Origin: Hungatella sp.
Lineage (GTDB): Bacteria > Bacillota > Clostridia > Lachnospirales > Lachnospiraceae
Assembly (NCBI GenBank): GCA_009712635.1
Contig: WASS01000020.1
Location: forward strand, 310,001-374,000
Reading direction: 5' to 3'
DNA length: 64,000 bases
Below are positions 52,598 to 60,462 of this stretch, in pieces. Made by a program: the position numbers and the translations under genes. Numbering within the stretch: position 1 is the stretch's first letter; each line of letters begins with the position of its first letter. The notes under the pieces were generated by a model. The model saw only the letters and a list, made by a program, of their open reading frames with translations. It searched no databases and was not told where the DNA came from.

Positions 52598-52771
52598 TTA
52601 CAGGAACTTATAAATAATACGGGGAATCAAACCAATACCAACCATGATTCCCATGATCGCTAATCCGACCGGAATTAAAACAGCGGTATTACCTGTAATA
52701 GATGTTACAATTGGTGCCAACATTTCTTCTGTGATAACAAAAGCAGCACCCGTAGAAGCAGCAGCTAACAT
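52598..52771 (-). CDS. Candidate major coat protein (pVIII-like), 57 residues
   Basis: ATG 52771 follows AAGGAGGAAAT. The 57-residue product starts MLAAASTGAAFVITEEM, has a long hydrophobic helix (PVGLAIMGIMVGIGLIP) and ends with basic RIIYKFL. An acidic outer part, single span and positive inner end are the design of filamentous coat proteins. A near-identical N-terminus is encoded at 54155 in the inverted remnant, showing it is a real gene. Confidence 0.75.
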   Translation of the reverse strand: MLAAASTGAAFVITEEMLAPIVTSITGNTAVLIPVGLAIMGIMVGIGLIPRIIYKFL

Positions 52772-52798
52772 ATAATTTCCTCCTTTCCAAGCAAGCCA

Positions 52799-53029
52799 TT
52801 ACCTAAAGAAGTAAAACACAGGCTTCATGATGATATATACAATAAGCAACGCAAAACCAACGGAGACTGTAAAGCTAATATTAGCATTAATTTGCGTCAG
52901 ATTATTGTTAATGGAATACAATAATTCTTCGGAAGTCTGGTCAAAATCAGTACTTTCTAATTCCTCATCTTCAACACTAAAATCTGCTTCCGAAGTTGTT
53001 GCAAGAGAAGAATATCCGCTTACTTGCAT
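52799..53029 (-). CDS. Second coat-like single-span protein
   Basis: A 76-residue protein: a very acidic N-terminal half (SVEDEELESTDFDQTSEELL), a single span (VSVGFALLIVYIIM) and a short basic end. It overlaps the upstream gene by 10 bases. A paralogue lies at 53896-54129. It is probably a second coat or cap protein of the virion; placement in pVII/pIX or pVIII class is not possible by eye. Confidence 0.7.
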   Translation of the reverse strand: MQVSGYSSLATTSEADFSVEDEELESTDFDQTSEELLYSINNNLTQINANISFTVSVGFALLIVYIIMKPVFYFFR

Positions 53030-53262
53030 ATTGCTAAATTGTCAACGGAACCCCAACGGTTATAAGATAATTCAACCGTTGATTCAAGTCCAACGCCATC
53101 TAAAGAAACATTAGAACGCTCACTGATAAAGACTGTTTCAACTGCCTGACCATCAACATTGTTTGAGGGATAAGAGATATGTAATGTAACCCCTGTAACC
53201 TGCTTATTGGTTTTCCTGCTCGTATAATCCACCTTCTGGATACCTAATACTTTTGCCTTCAT
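53020..53262 (-). CDS. Putative phage ssDNA-binding protein (pV-like)
   Basis: An 80-residue, beta-rich, soluble protein (MKAKVLGIQKVDYTSRKTNK...) with alternating basic and aromatic residues and an ending SYNRWGSVDNL, as in small OB-fold proteins. It is the first gene of the minus-strand operon, where filamentous phages place the ssDNA-binding protein that coats the genome before packaging. AAGGAGGAAAAC precedes it. Homology not proven. Confidence 0.5.
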   Translation of the reverse strand: MKAKVLGIQKVDYTSRKTNKQVTGVTLHISYPSNNVDGQAVETVFISERSNVSLDGVGLESTVELSYNRWGSVDNLAICK

Positions 53263-53445
53263 TTCTGTTTTCCTCCTTAATAAAAAATCGGGTCTGTTAT
53301 TTAATTTTCAACGTACCACACCGGAACGTATTTCCCGATGTGAGGGGGAACCCCAACACGCCGACTATCAGATTTCTCCATAGAATACTGACTAACAAAC
53401 CGCTTGAATATAAGTACCAATTCATGATACAATAGGTAGTGTGGT

Positions 53446-53529
53446 CGGTAACATTGGTAACGTTACCGATGGTTAAAAAAATATATATAAATCTTATGTA
53501 TATATAGTAACACAGGTAACGTTACCTGT
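53446..53529. promoter_or_regulatory. Palindromic operators of the phage control region
   Basis: GGTAACGTTACC occurs twice: at 53456-53467, with a further CGGTAAC half-site at 53446, and within the perfect 18-base palindrome ACAGGTAACGTTACCTGT (53512-53529). An AT-rich tract with TATATA separates them. They sit between the divergent coat operon and the RHH gene. In the 310 bases 53263-53572 I see no further gene. Confidence 0.75.
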
Positions 53530-53572
53530 CAAGTCTTTTTTATCTTTTTCCAAAAGAATAGAGGTGAATACA

Positions 53573-53746
53573 ATGCCATCTGATAAGCCAAGGATTGCCA
53601 CTTATACAGATAACATAACTGTAAAAAAATTCAAAGTAGTATCAGCGTACAACGATCTGTCCATGTCGCAGTATCTAAGTCAAATAATAGAAGATAGTAT
53701 AAAAGACTTTGAGAATGTACATGGAGAAATAAAAATATCTGATTAA
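53573..53746 (+). CDS. RHH/CopG-type repressor of the phage element
   Basis: A 57-residue ribbon-helix-helix-like protein (TDNITVKKFKVVSAYNDLSMSQYLSQIIED). ATG 53573 is preceded by AGAGGTGA. It is the only plus-strand gene in the element, 44 bases after a perfect palindrome, and is the likely lysogeny or copy-number repressor. Confidence 0.72.
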   Translation: MPSDKPRIATYTDNITVKKFKVVSAYNDLSMSQYLSQIIEDSIKDFENVHGEIKISD

Positions 53747-53780
53747 CTACAAATGAACCTCTATCGCGAAAGTTTGGCTT

Positions 53781-53814
53781 AACTATTCGTTAAACTAGAC
53801 TTTCGCGAATAGTT
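53781..53814. repeat. Right boundary palindrome (site C)
   Basis: A 34-base site: arms AACTATTCGTTAA and TTCGCGAATAGTT match as inverted repeats in 11 of 13 positions around ACTAGACT. The 13-8-13 layout is that of a tyrosine recombinase core site. Both left-end sites share its arms. Directly upstream GCGAAAGT/ACTTTCGC adds another inverted pair. Confidence 0.65.
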
Positions 53815-54240
53815 GAAACCGTCACATACTATTATATCATGATTCCAACATCTTTTACAAGTTGTTGGTTTTTTTATGTTCGGGAGGAAATTTATATGCA
53901 GTTCTACATCGCTACTGCTTCTGATGCAGATTCCTCTGACATGGAATGGGAATCACTTCAGGACTTGGAGGTTTCCGAGGATTTTGACCAGACCTCCCAA
54001 GAATTACTTTATTCGATTAACAATAACCTGACGCAAATCAATACATACGTTGGATTCACTGTTACCGTTGGATTTGCTCTGATTATTGTATATATCATCA
54101 TAAAGCCAGTGTTTTACTTCTTAAGGTGACGGCTTTAGAAAGGAGGAAAACTATATGTTAGCTGCTGCTTCTACAGGTGCTGCTTTTGTTATCACAGAAG
54201 AAATGTTGGCACCGATTGTAACTTCGATTACAAGCAATAT
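53815..54240 (+). mobile_element. Truncated, inverted remnant of a related phage element
   Basis: Beyond site C, plus-strand paralogues of the two coat-like genes occur in the same order as in the main element, then homology stops near 54238. A terminator-like hairpin (CCAACA/TGTTGG then seven T, about 53848-53877) precedes them. It looks like a second insertion at the same site, mostly deleted. Confidence 0.7.
53896..54129 (+). CDS. Paralogue of the acidic coat-like protein (remnant element)
   Basis: A 77-residue protein with acidic N-terminus (LEVSEDFDQTSQELLYSINN), one span (VTVGFALIIVYIII) and KPVFYFLR end. From FDQTS onward it is nearly identical to the product of 52799-53029. ATG 53896 follows GGGAGGAAA. 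The frame is intact; whether it is expressed is unknown. Confidence 0.75.
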   Translation: MQFYIATASDADSSDMEWESLQDLEVSEDFDQTSQELLYSINNNLTQINTYVGFTVTVGFALIIVYIIIKPVFYFLR

Positions 54241-54262
54241 AATGTGGATATTCCAAAATTAA
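54155..54262 (+). pseudogene. Truncated copy of the pVIII-like coat gene
   Basis: ATG 54155 behind AAGGAGGAAAA opens a frame whose first 26 residues (MLAAASTGAAFVITEEM...) equal the 52598-52771 product. It then diverges at SNIMWIFQN and stops, losing the membrane helix. The break marks the end of the phage remnant, abutting the VOC gene. Confidence 0.8.
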
Positions 54263-54672
54263 AAGTCACACATCAGCTCCCATTTAACTCCAAAGCGATC
54301 CTTTACAGTACCAATTATTAACATGTACGGAGGTCTTTCAAGTGGCCTTATTACCTCTCCCCCATCACTAAGTACTGAAAAGGCCTTTTCAACTTCTTCT
54401 ACTGTATCAAAACCGATAATATGAATCACTTTCCTAGTAAGTTCCACTTCCGCTACATCGGAAAGATCATTCATCCTTACCTCCTGTTCCCCAAACATAA
54501 TCTCGGAATGATATACCAATGATTCCTTTGCTTCATCTGGCCGTTCCCAGCCGTTTTTTACGGCATCGGAATAATGTAATAGATTTTTTATCGTACAGCC
54601 AAAGGCTTTCTTGTATTCCTCCAATGCTTCCTCTGTTTCCCCTGAAAAGCATAATTTCTGTATAAATTTCAT
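54259..54672 (-). CDS. PhnB-like VOC-superfamily protein
   Basis: A 137-residue VOC-fold protein of the PhnB type (KLCFSGETEEALEEYKKAFG, HSEIMFGEQEVRMND, DRFGVKWELMCDF). Members of this group often lack a known substrate. Its last bases touch the phage remnant. Confidence 0.8.
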   Translation of the reverse strand: MKFIQKLCFSGETEEALEEYKKAFGCTIKNLLHYSDAVKNGWERPDEAKESLVYHSEIMFGEQEVRMNDLSDVAEVELTRKVIHIIGFDTVEEVEKAFSVLSDGGEVIRPLERPPYMLIIGTVKDRFGVKWELMCDF

Positions 54673-54705
54673 ATAGATACTCCTTTATATTTAAAATGGT
54701 TTCTC

Positions 54706-55505
54706 CTACTTTCCGTTCAAATTTATCCGGTACACATATGTCTTAAGAGGAGGATTGGGCTCAATTAGGTCATATTGATATTCGTCCGTAGTCAACACAT
54801 AGAAATCACCTGTTTTACTTATCCAGGTTTGGCAGATCATTCCCTTAAACCGGTGTCTGGAAGCTATTTTCAAATCCTCTCCAATAAATAAAAGAGTGGC
54901 TGAACTCTCCCTGAGCACGATATGCCCCCACGGACTCATGTCACAGAAATATCCCCCGACTCCTAGGTAATTACTCTCAAACATGTCCTTTTCTATATTG
55001 TATTTGCTGATATTTTTATTTCCATAATCATGCATATATATCACCCGTCCAGTTTTGTCTGCAAGGAATTCTTGGTTTCTTAACCTGGTTGGAACTAAGG
55101 TTTGACGGAGCAACTCCAGATCGTAATTAAGAACAAATATAATCATGTGACACTCTTCATTTCCACTCATCTCACCAAAACAAACAACATAGCTTCCGGT
55201 GTCAACTACTCCATTGAGATAAAGAGAAAAGTCATTGATATACTCGGAGAATATAAAACTGGCACAGATTTTACCATTCTTATCTTTTTTTACAACTGCC
55301 GCTCCTCCTGGTAAGTGTTCTTTATAATATTTGGATAGTTTTTTCGCCCGCTTAAGTGTTACTGTATAATTCAGGTTTTCTGGTAATATCGCCAGCCAGT
55401 CCTCTGCTACGTGACATATTGTATCACCTGGCTCCAAATAAGGATATATTTCTTGCTTATTCTTAGATTTGATTTGATTTGAATATGTTCAAATTTAGTA
55501 CCCAT
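54706..55505 (-). pseudogene. Unknown protein with 5-base-repeat frameshift near its start
   Basis: The long frame (54706-55437, 243 residues, e.g. HMIIFVLNYDLELLRQTLVP and VIYMHDYGNKNISKYNI) has only a TTG start without a ribosome site. Upstream, ATG 55505 behind GTGGGGGAAAT opens MGTKFEHIQIK in another frame. Between them lies (GATTT)3 at 55466-55480. Removing one 5-base unit would join ATG 55505 to the long frame. The gene is either disrupted or switches by repeat slippage. The beta-propeller-like repeats suggest no specific function. Confidence 0.6.
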
Positions 55506-55601
55506 ATTTCCCCCACTCATAAAATTTATCTTATTAAGAGCTTCATAAATACGAAACTTAATATCAACTGATATGTCCCACTACTTTAGAATATAAAAAT
55601 G

Positions 55602-55646
55602 GGGACTATTCGTTACCATAGATTTCTCTACTTTACCAATAGTCCC
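55602..55646 (-). terminator. Terminator after the small secreted protein gene
   Basis: GGGACTATT (55602-55610) and AATAGTCCC (55638-55646) pair, with partial pairing between. On the minus strand an ATTTTTAT tract follows. Confidence 0.7.
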
Positions 55647-55674
55647 GCACCAAAATAACTATATTTATAAAAAT

Positions 55675-56148
55675 TTATTTCTTATCTTCAAACACTACCC
55701 AAAGTGGGCAATCATAAATTTTATTCCAACTACTATCCCTAAATGAGAATCCGAAATAAATTGGCTCTTTGGATAAGTTTTCAAAATCATCATCTAAAAA
55801 TGGAACGTAGCTGACGCGGCCATTATCAAGATCAATCATTAAATCGCCTGCATATTCCTGATTTACCTTAAAAACAGTTGAAGTTATGGATACTGCATTT
55901 GTATCAGTTGTCACAACATCAAAAAAACGATACTTATTCTCAGCATTTTTTTCAGGTTTCTGAACAACGACTACTGTTGTAGTCTCTCCGTTTATTGTCA
56001 TGTCTCTTGTTTCAATAAAGCCTGGAACCATAATCTGATATCTTTCATCTCCCCAGTTAACAGCCTTGTCTTCTGCAGCACTTGCAGGTATAATCATCAA
56101 ACCAGCAAGTATAATTGTTGCAAATATAACTCTAAAAAACCCCTTCAT
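55675..56148 (-). CDS. Small secreted protein, unknown
   Basis: A 157-residue protein. ATG 56148 is chosen for the AAGGAGGTATC site and the signal peptide that follows (MKGFFRVIFATIILAGLMIIPASAAED, cleavage after ASA). The mature part is acidic (NWGDERYQIMVPGFIETRD, PLWVVFEDKK). The frame is open further upstream to 56307, but that part looks like the out-of-frame tail of the next gene. No family recognised. Confidence 0.65.
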   Translation of the reverse strand: MKGFFRVIFATIILAGLMIIPASAAEDKAVNWGDERYQIMVPGFIETRDMTINGETTTVVVVQKPEKNAENKYRFFDVVTTDTNAVSITSTVFKVNQEYAGDLMIDLDNGRVSYVPFLDDDFENLSKEPIYFGFSFRDSSWNKIYDCPLWVVFEDKK

Positions 56149-56275
56149 ACAAGATACCTCCTTTTTTTTCCATAATATCATATTAAATCCTTCATTACAA
56201 TTATTTTCCAATAAATTTGAATAGATATTCCCACTATTAGGCGCTTTTCTACCTTCCGCTACTGTTTTGTCGCCA

Positions 56276-56893
56276 TTAATAAGCCACACGCTGCTCATTG
56301 TACCCACAATTCATATAATGTTCGTAATATTTCTTTAAATCATCTCCATATAAAGCTGCCAAATCCGAATTGTTATCTTTATAAACCTTTACATCAAAGG
56401 TACTGCAGCCTTTTCTTCCCTCTGCCATGCCATTGTTTACAAAGTGCTCCAATAACTTTTGACCGCTGCTTCCGATTGTGGTCTGAAGGTCAGGATTATT
56501 ATTATAATAATAGGTGGATTCAAATATCAATTTATAATCTTCCGCTTTTAATGCTGCTTCAGACTTTGTCTCAGGTGCAGAAGAATTCTGCTTTGTGGAT
56601 GTAGCATTACTGTTACTATTATTATCATATGGACATACTCCGCCTGGATGAAGATGGGCAGAATACCCGTGATGGTAATGGTAACTGCCTAAACCGCTTT
56701 TGTTTTTGTTGTCACGGTGTCCTCCCTGGGAATCTGTCCTACCGGAATGCGCCTGGGCGGTAATTACGTTATTACCATATTTTGTCTGCGTACAGCCAAG
56801 AATTAGGAATGCAGCGAGAAATAATGCGATTTTCTTCCCTTTTTTCAACTTTAATCCGAAGTTTCTTTTGGTGACTTTTTTCTCTGTACTCAT
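56276..56893 (-). CDS. YHYH-motif lipoprotein with repeat domain
   Basis: A 205-residue lipoprotein (lipobox LILGC near 34) with a His/Gly motif HSGRTDSQGGHRDNK ... GSYHYHHG ... HLHPGGVCPY typical of YHYH proteins, possibly metal-binding. The C-terminal part holds two repeats of the kind Y..NNPDL...LL.HFVNNGMAEGRK. After its stop at 56276 another frame continues with NGDKTVAEGRKAP, similar to a repeat, so the protein may have been longer before a frameshift. Confidence 0.7.
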   Translation of the reverse strand: MSTEKKVTKRNFGLKLKKGKKIALFLAAFLILGCTQTKYGNNVITAQAHSGRTDSQGGHRDNKNKSGLGSYHYHHGYSAHLHPGGVCPYDNNSNSNATSTKQNSSAPETKSEAALKAEDYKLIFESTYYYNNNPDLQTTIGSSGQKLLEHFVNNGMAEGRKGCSTFDVKVYKDNNSDLAALYGDDLKKYYEHYMNCGYNEQRVAY

Positions 56894-56984
56894 ATAACAC
56901 TTCCCCCTTACCTATTTTCTTTAAATATATCATACGGCAAGATAATTTACAAATATTTGGTAATATTATTTGCATAAATAAAAA

Positions 56985-57033
56985 AATGGCAAAACGTTAC
57001 CCTTTTATTTTGGCATTTTAACGTTTTGTCATT
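56985..57033 (-). terminator. Terminator after the LCP gene
   Basis: AATGGCAAAACGTTA (56985-56999) and TAACGTTTTGTCATT (57019-57033) pair with one mismatch. T-rich tracts follow on both strands, so it may also end transcription from the left. Confidence 0.85.
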
Positions 57034-57065
57034 TTTAATTATATAATCTATAAAGTTAATTATAT

Positions 57066-58640
57066 TTATGCCCCTGGACCTGCATTTGTCTCTGGTTCTG
57101 TGGGTACTTCTTCCTCTGAAGCTTTCTCTGAGCTGACTGGCTTTTTCGTTTCTTTTGTTGTTTCTTCTTTCTTTGTTTCTTCTTTTGTATCAGGAACTTT
57201 TGCTCCAGGTCCGATCAGACTTCCGTCTTCATTGGTTGGTGCTTTCCCACTCTCCTGCTCTTTGGTTTCTGGTACCGTTGTTTCCTTTACCGTCTCTTTG
57301 GTTTCCTCCGTCGTTTCAACAACAGCCTCTGTCTGTGCCGGAGCTGTCTCTACAGCAGCTTCCGTTTGTTTCTTACCTTTTTTGCCGCTGGAGCTGCCTC
57401 CTGTCGGTGTATTTTTACCGGGTTCTGTAAGTCCGGTTTCTTTTGAAATGGATGCACTGATTTTTTTTACTGTTGATGACGGTGCATAGCTTTCCTGACC
57501 ATAGAGGAACTGATGCAGCTGCACTACGTTGCTCTCCAGGGTGGTTGCTATTACACAGTCCATTTTCCCAACTTTCATGGTAGTACGTGAGAATGGGAAG
57601 CCGGCAGTTTCGCCAATGTGATATTTGCTGATGCCCTTTGCAATCGCCAGAATATCATTCATGCCCACACTTGTGGATATCTGCGGGAAAACAGTTGCTA
57701 CCAGTGTTTTTCTGGTGGCAAAATCCGCATTTTTCGCTTTTTCCATCGCCAGATTTACCACTTTTCTCTGACGTTCGGTTCGGTTAAAGTCAGTATCCAT
57801 CAGACGCAGCCTTGCGTAAGCAACTGCTTGTACACCATCTAAATGATTCATTCCTGCATGTTTCAGCTGGTGAGAACCAACTCCCGTGGAATTTACTGTT
57901 TCTGTGATGAAACCGTTTATGTAAGCAAATTCTGAGTCTGTGATTTCCAGATCAATCCCTCCGAGGATATTAATGGCATCTGCTACAGACTTCCAGTTAA
58001 AGGTTGCATAATCGTCAATATTTAGATCCAGATTCTCGTTAAGGGCTTCCATGGCTTGTTTGTGTCCGCCCTTAAAATATGCTTCATTGATTTTATGATA
58101 AGTGCCTTTGCTGTTAATCTTTAAATAGGTATCGCGATAAACAGACAACAGCTTGATTTCACCAGTTTCCTTATTAATATTGCAAAGCATCTCCACATCC
58201 GACAAGGCGCCTTTGTCTAAGTTTCCATCTCTGGAGTCCACGCCGAAAACGGCAATTGTCCAATAACCTTTCTGATGGGTTTTCTGTTTAAAAAGAAATA
58301 TTCCTGCAATCAGCAATGCTGCAATGATAACTAATTTAACTATAATTTTGTGCTTCTTATGATGCCTTTTTTTCTTTTTGTGGTTTGTACTGGTCTGCTG
58401 ACCACTGTATCTGGCCCGTGGATTCCTTCCGTCACCAGTACTGTAATAAGTTCTGTCACCATGGGAAGCCTGTATTGGCTCCTGTGCCTGACTTTTTCTT
58501 TCCGGCGTATGTTGTATAGGCTTCTCACGCATTCTGCCGTTATCGCTTCTTTTCTTCCGGGCCCTCATACGATCTAATTCATCCTCATGATCCATGACTC
58601 TGTCCTCAATCCTTTCCCATGTTGTCTTAGACAACCCCAC
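57066..58640 (-). CDS. LytR-CpsA-Psr (LCP) family cell-wall enzyme
   Basis: A 524-residue LCP enzyme; the family attaches teichoic acids or other glycopolymers to peptidoglycan. A long basic cytoplasmic N-terminus (RKKRSDNGRMRE, HHKKHK) precedes one span (about 105-121). The LCP domain has VFGVDSRDGNLDKGALSDVEML, LLSVYRDTYL and ARLRLMDTDFNRTERQRKV. A Thr/Glu/Lys-rich tail of about 110 residues, probably a wall spacer, ends NAGPGA. Confidence 0.9.
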   Translation of the reverse strand: MGLSKTTWERIEDRVMDHEDELDRMRARKKRSDNGRMREKPIQHTPERKSQAQEPIQASHGDRTYYSTGDGRNPRARYSGQQTSTNHKKKKRHHKKHKIIVKLVIIAALLIAGIFLFKQKTHQKGYWTIAVFGVDSRDGNLDKGALSDVEMLCNINKETGEIKLLSVYRDTYLKINSKGTYHKINEAYFKGGHKQAMEALNENLDLNIDDYATFNWKSVADAINILGGIDLEITDSEFAYINGFITETVNSTGVGSHQLKHAGMNHLDGVQAVAYARLRLMDTDFNRTERQRKVVNLAMEKAKNADFATRKTLVATVFPQISTSVGMNDILAIAKGISKYHIGETAGFPFSRTTMKVGKMDCVIATTLESNVVQLHQFLYGQESYAPSSTVKKISASISKETGLTEPGKNTPTGGSSSGKKGKKQTEAAVETAPAQTEAVVETTEETKETVKETTVPETKEQESGKAPTNEDGSLIGPGAKVPDTKEETKKEETTKETKKPVSSEKASEEEVPTEPETNAGPGA

Positions 58641-58841
58641 ATATTCTAACAGAAATTCAACTCTTATTTCTTGCTTTTCTCTTAATTTTATCGGTCAATC
58701 AATAATCTTTCAAAAGATCCGGATAAAACCGGGGTGAAGTAGAAATTGAATGTTGAGAAATGAGTTTGAAAGGTAGAATATAAGGGAAAAGATGAGGATT
58801 CAGATATGATATCAGATAATTAAATGAATAATAATAGTATA

Positions 58842-59702
58842 TTAACCGGTTGCTAAAGCTGCATCCGACAAAACCAGCGTTTCAATTGCTGCTGCTACCC
58901 CATCCTCTTCATTGGATCTGGTAATGAGCCGTGCACTTTTCCTGATTTTCTCAGATCCATTTTCCATGGCAACGGTGTAACCCAGCGGAAGAACCAGCAT
59001 GGATAAATCATTTTCACTATCCCCCATGGTAAGGATCTCTCTGGGGTGAATTTTATTATTAATTGCGTATTCAAGCAGTGCATTTCCTTTTTGAGCATAG
59101 AAATGTGTTATTTCAAGATTGGTAGCGGCTGAGGATGCAATGGATATCCCTTCTTCCTTCTCCAGACAGGAACGGATATAAGAAAGGACTTTAGGATCCT
59201 CATGTACAATAGACATCTTATAAATATCATTATCAGATTGAAGCAAAGTCTTTTCCGAAACAAATTGAAAACGTTTTACAATGGTTTCAAAGGTATGTTC
59301 ATCGGAAACCATGGAAAGAAATATTTTGTTTTCAAAGCTTTCCTTAAATTCCTTAAAACCTGAGGTGGTATAACTGCCCTCATCTGTCATAAAATCGTAA
59401 AGTACGGAAAATGGCCGGCATATGGTGAGAATGCGGCTAACCTGATTTTTAAATAACGTCTGCTTGCGGATTTGTTCCCCCATACTGTTGTAAACAGCAG
59501 CGCCATTCATGCAAATGATATCACAGGAGATTCCTGCTTCCTCTAAAGGCGCATAAGCATCTGCATAATTTCGTCCTGTGCAGACTACGAAACCAATATT
59601 TTTTCTGTTCAAGGCATGAACAGCAGCCTGGTTTTTTAAAGAAATTTTACCATAACGGTTTAACAGTGTACCATCCATATCGGAGGCTACTAATCGTATC
59701 AT
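58842..59702 (-). CDS. Cof-type HAD-IIB phosphatase
   Basis: A 286-residue HAD phosphatase of the Cof subfamily acting on small sugar phosphates or similar. Motif I SDMDGTLLN (residues 8-16), motif II VCTGRN, motif III/IV KGNALLEY and TMGDSENDLSML. It is the last gene of the gdpD/ugp cluster, so it could dephosphorylate glycerol phosphate or a related product; that is inferred from position. Confidence 0.88.
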   Translation of the reverse strand: MIRLVASDMDGTLLNRYGKISLKNQAAVHALNRKNIGFVVCTGRNYADAYAPLEEAGISCDIICMNGAAVYNSMGEQIRKQTLFKNQVSRILTICRPFSVLYDFMTDEGSYTTSGFKEFKESFENKIFLSMVSDEHTFETIVKRFQFVSEKTLLQSDNDIYKMSIVHEDPKVLSYIRSCLEKEEGISIASSAATNLEITHFYAQKGNALLEYAINNKIHPREILTMGDSENDLSMLVLPLGYTVAMENGSEKIRKSARLITRSNEEDGVAAAIETLVLSDAALATG

Positions 59703-59709
59703 ATAATTT

Positions 59710-60441
59710 TTATCCTTTCTTATCCACTATTCTTCTTGCGACGTCAGGATAATTGGTAATAATTGCTCCAATCCCCTGCTCCGCCAAATATTCCATTAAT
59801 GCTTCCTCGTTGACAGTCCATACATGAAGAGGAATCTTCTTCTTTTTTGATTCTTTGATTAATTTTTCTGACCGCAGGTTATTAACAGACGGGTGAAGAG
59901 CGTCTGCTCCGATCAGCTTTGCATAAGCGATCACATGAATCCAGCCATCTGAATATAAAACACCGGTTTTTGCTTCCGGATCCAGCCTTTTGATTTTTAT
60001 AATGCTGGGATGATGGAAGGAGGAATAGATTACCCTCTCTTCCATCTCCATTTTTTTTACCAGCTTTAAAACTTTTTCTTCAATCCCCTTGTAACGGTAT
60101 ACACCGGTTTTCAGTTCGATATTAACAGTTAAATCAGTTGGCTTTAACAGCTTAAGAACTTCCTTTAACTCTGGTATGACTGCAGCTGTATATTCCGGGT
60201 GTGTTTTATTACAGGAAAATTGTTTTAGTTCTGCCATGGTGTAATCTTTTACATTGCCCAAACCGTTACAGGTCCGGTCAATTGTTTCATCATGGATTAC
60301 TGCCAGTTTCCCGTCTTTGGTAAGCTGAACGTCCAGCTCCACTCCGTCTGCCTGCTGCCTGACTGCCAGTTCAAATGCTTCCAGTGTGTTTTCCGGCGCA
60401 TAAGCGGAAGCTCCCCTGTGAGCCCAAACCTTTGTTTTCAT
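59710..60441 (-). CDS. ugpQ: Glycerophosphodiester phosphodiesterase
   Basis: A 243-residue cytoplasmic GDPD that splits glycerophosphodiesters to glycerol 3-phosphate and an alcohol. It has HRGASAYAPENTLEAF (catalytic His/Arg and Glu), GVELDVQLTKDG and VIHDETIDRTCNG, and the C-terminal HVWTVNEE. It follows the ugp transporter genes, which likely import its substrate. Confidence 0.92.
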   Translation of the reverse strand: MKTKVWAHRGASAYAPENTLEAFELAVRQQADGVELDVQLTKDGKLAVIHDETIDRTCNGLGNVKDYTMAELKQFSCNKTHPEYTAAVIPELKEVLKLLKPTDLTVNIELKTGVYRYKGIEEKVLKLVKKMEMEERVIYSSFHHPSIIKIKRLDPEAKTGVLYSDGWIHVIAYAKLIGADALHPSVNNLRSEKLIKESKKKKIPLHVWTVNEEALMEYLAEQGIGAIITNYPDVARRIVDKKG

Positions 60442-60462
60442 CTGCTAATATCCTTTCTGAAA

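Larger units (their letters stand above)
48309..53814 (-). mobile_element. Inovirus-like element with CRESS-type replication module
   Basis: About 5.5 kb bounded by related imperfect palindromes. Minus-strand genes in transcription order from the right: putative ssDNA-binding protein, two small coat-like proteins, two secreted proteins, a small membrane protein, Zot/pI ATPase, a non-coding origin region, CRESS-type Rep and a small protein. A divergent RHH repressor lies at the right end. Size, gene order and small membrane proteins fit filamentous phages, while Rep and origin fit CRESS-DNA replicons. No integrase lies inside; integration probably borrows a Xer recombinase. Confidence 0.82.

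Noticed and set aside
53263-53572. A classical -35/-10 promoter for the minus-strand phage operon
   Set aside because: Candidate TATATT boxes exist but no -35 at acceptable spacing was convincing.
57100-57489. Plus-strand Ser/Val-rich frame opposite the LCP tail
   Set aside because: It is the mirror of the repetitive Thr/Glu/Lys-coding tail and has no ribosome site.
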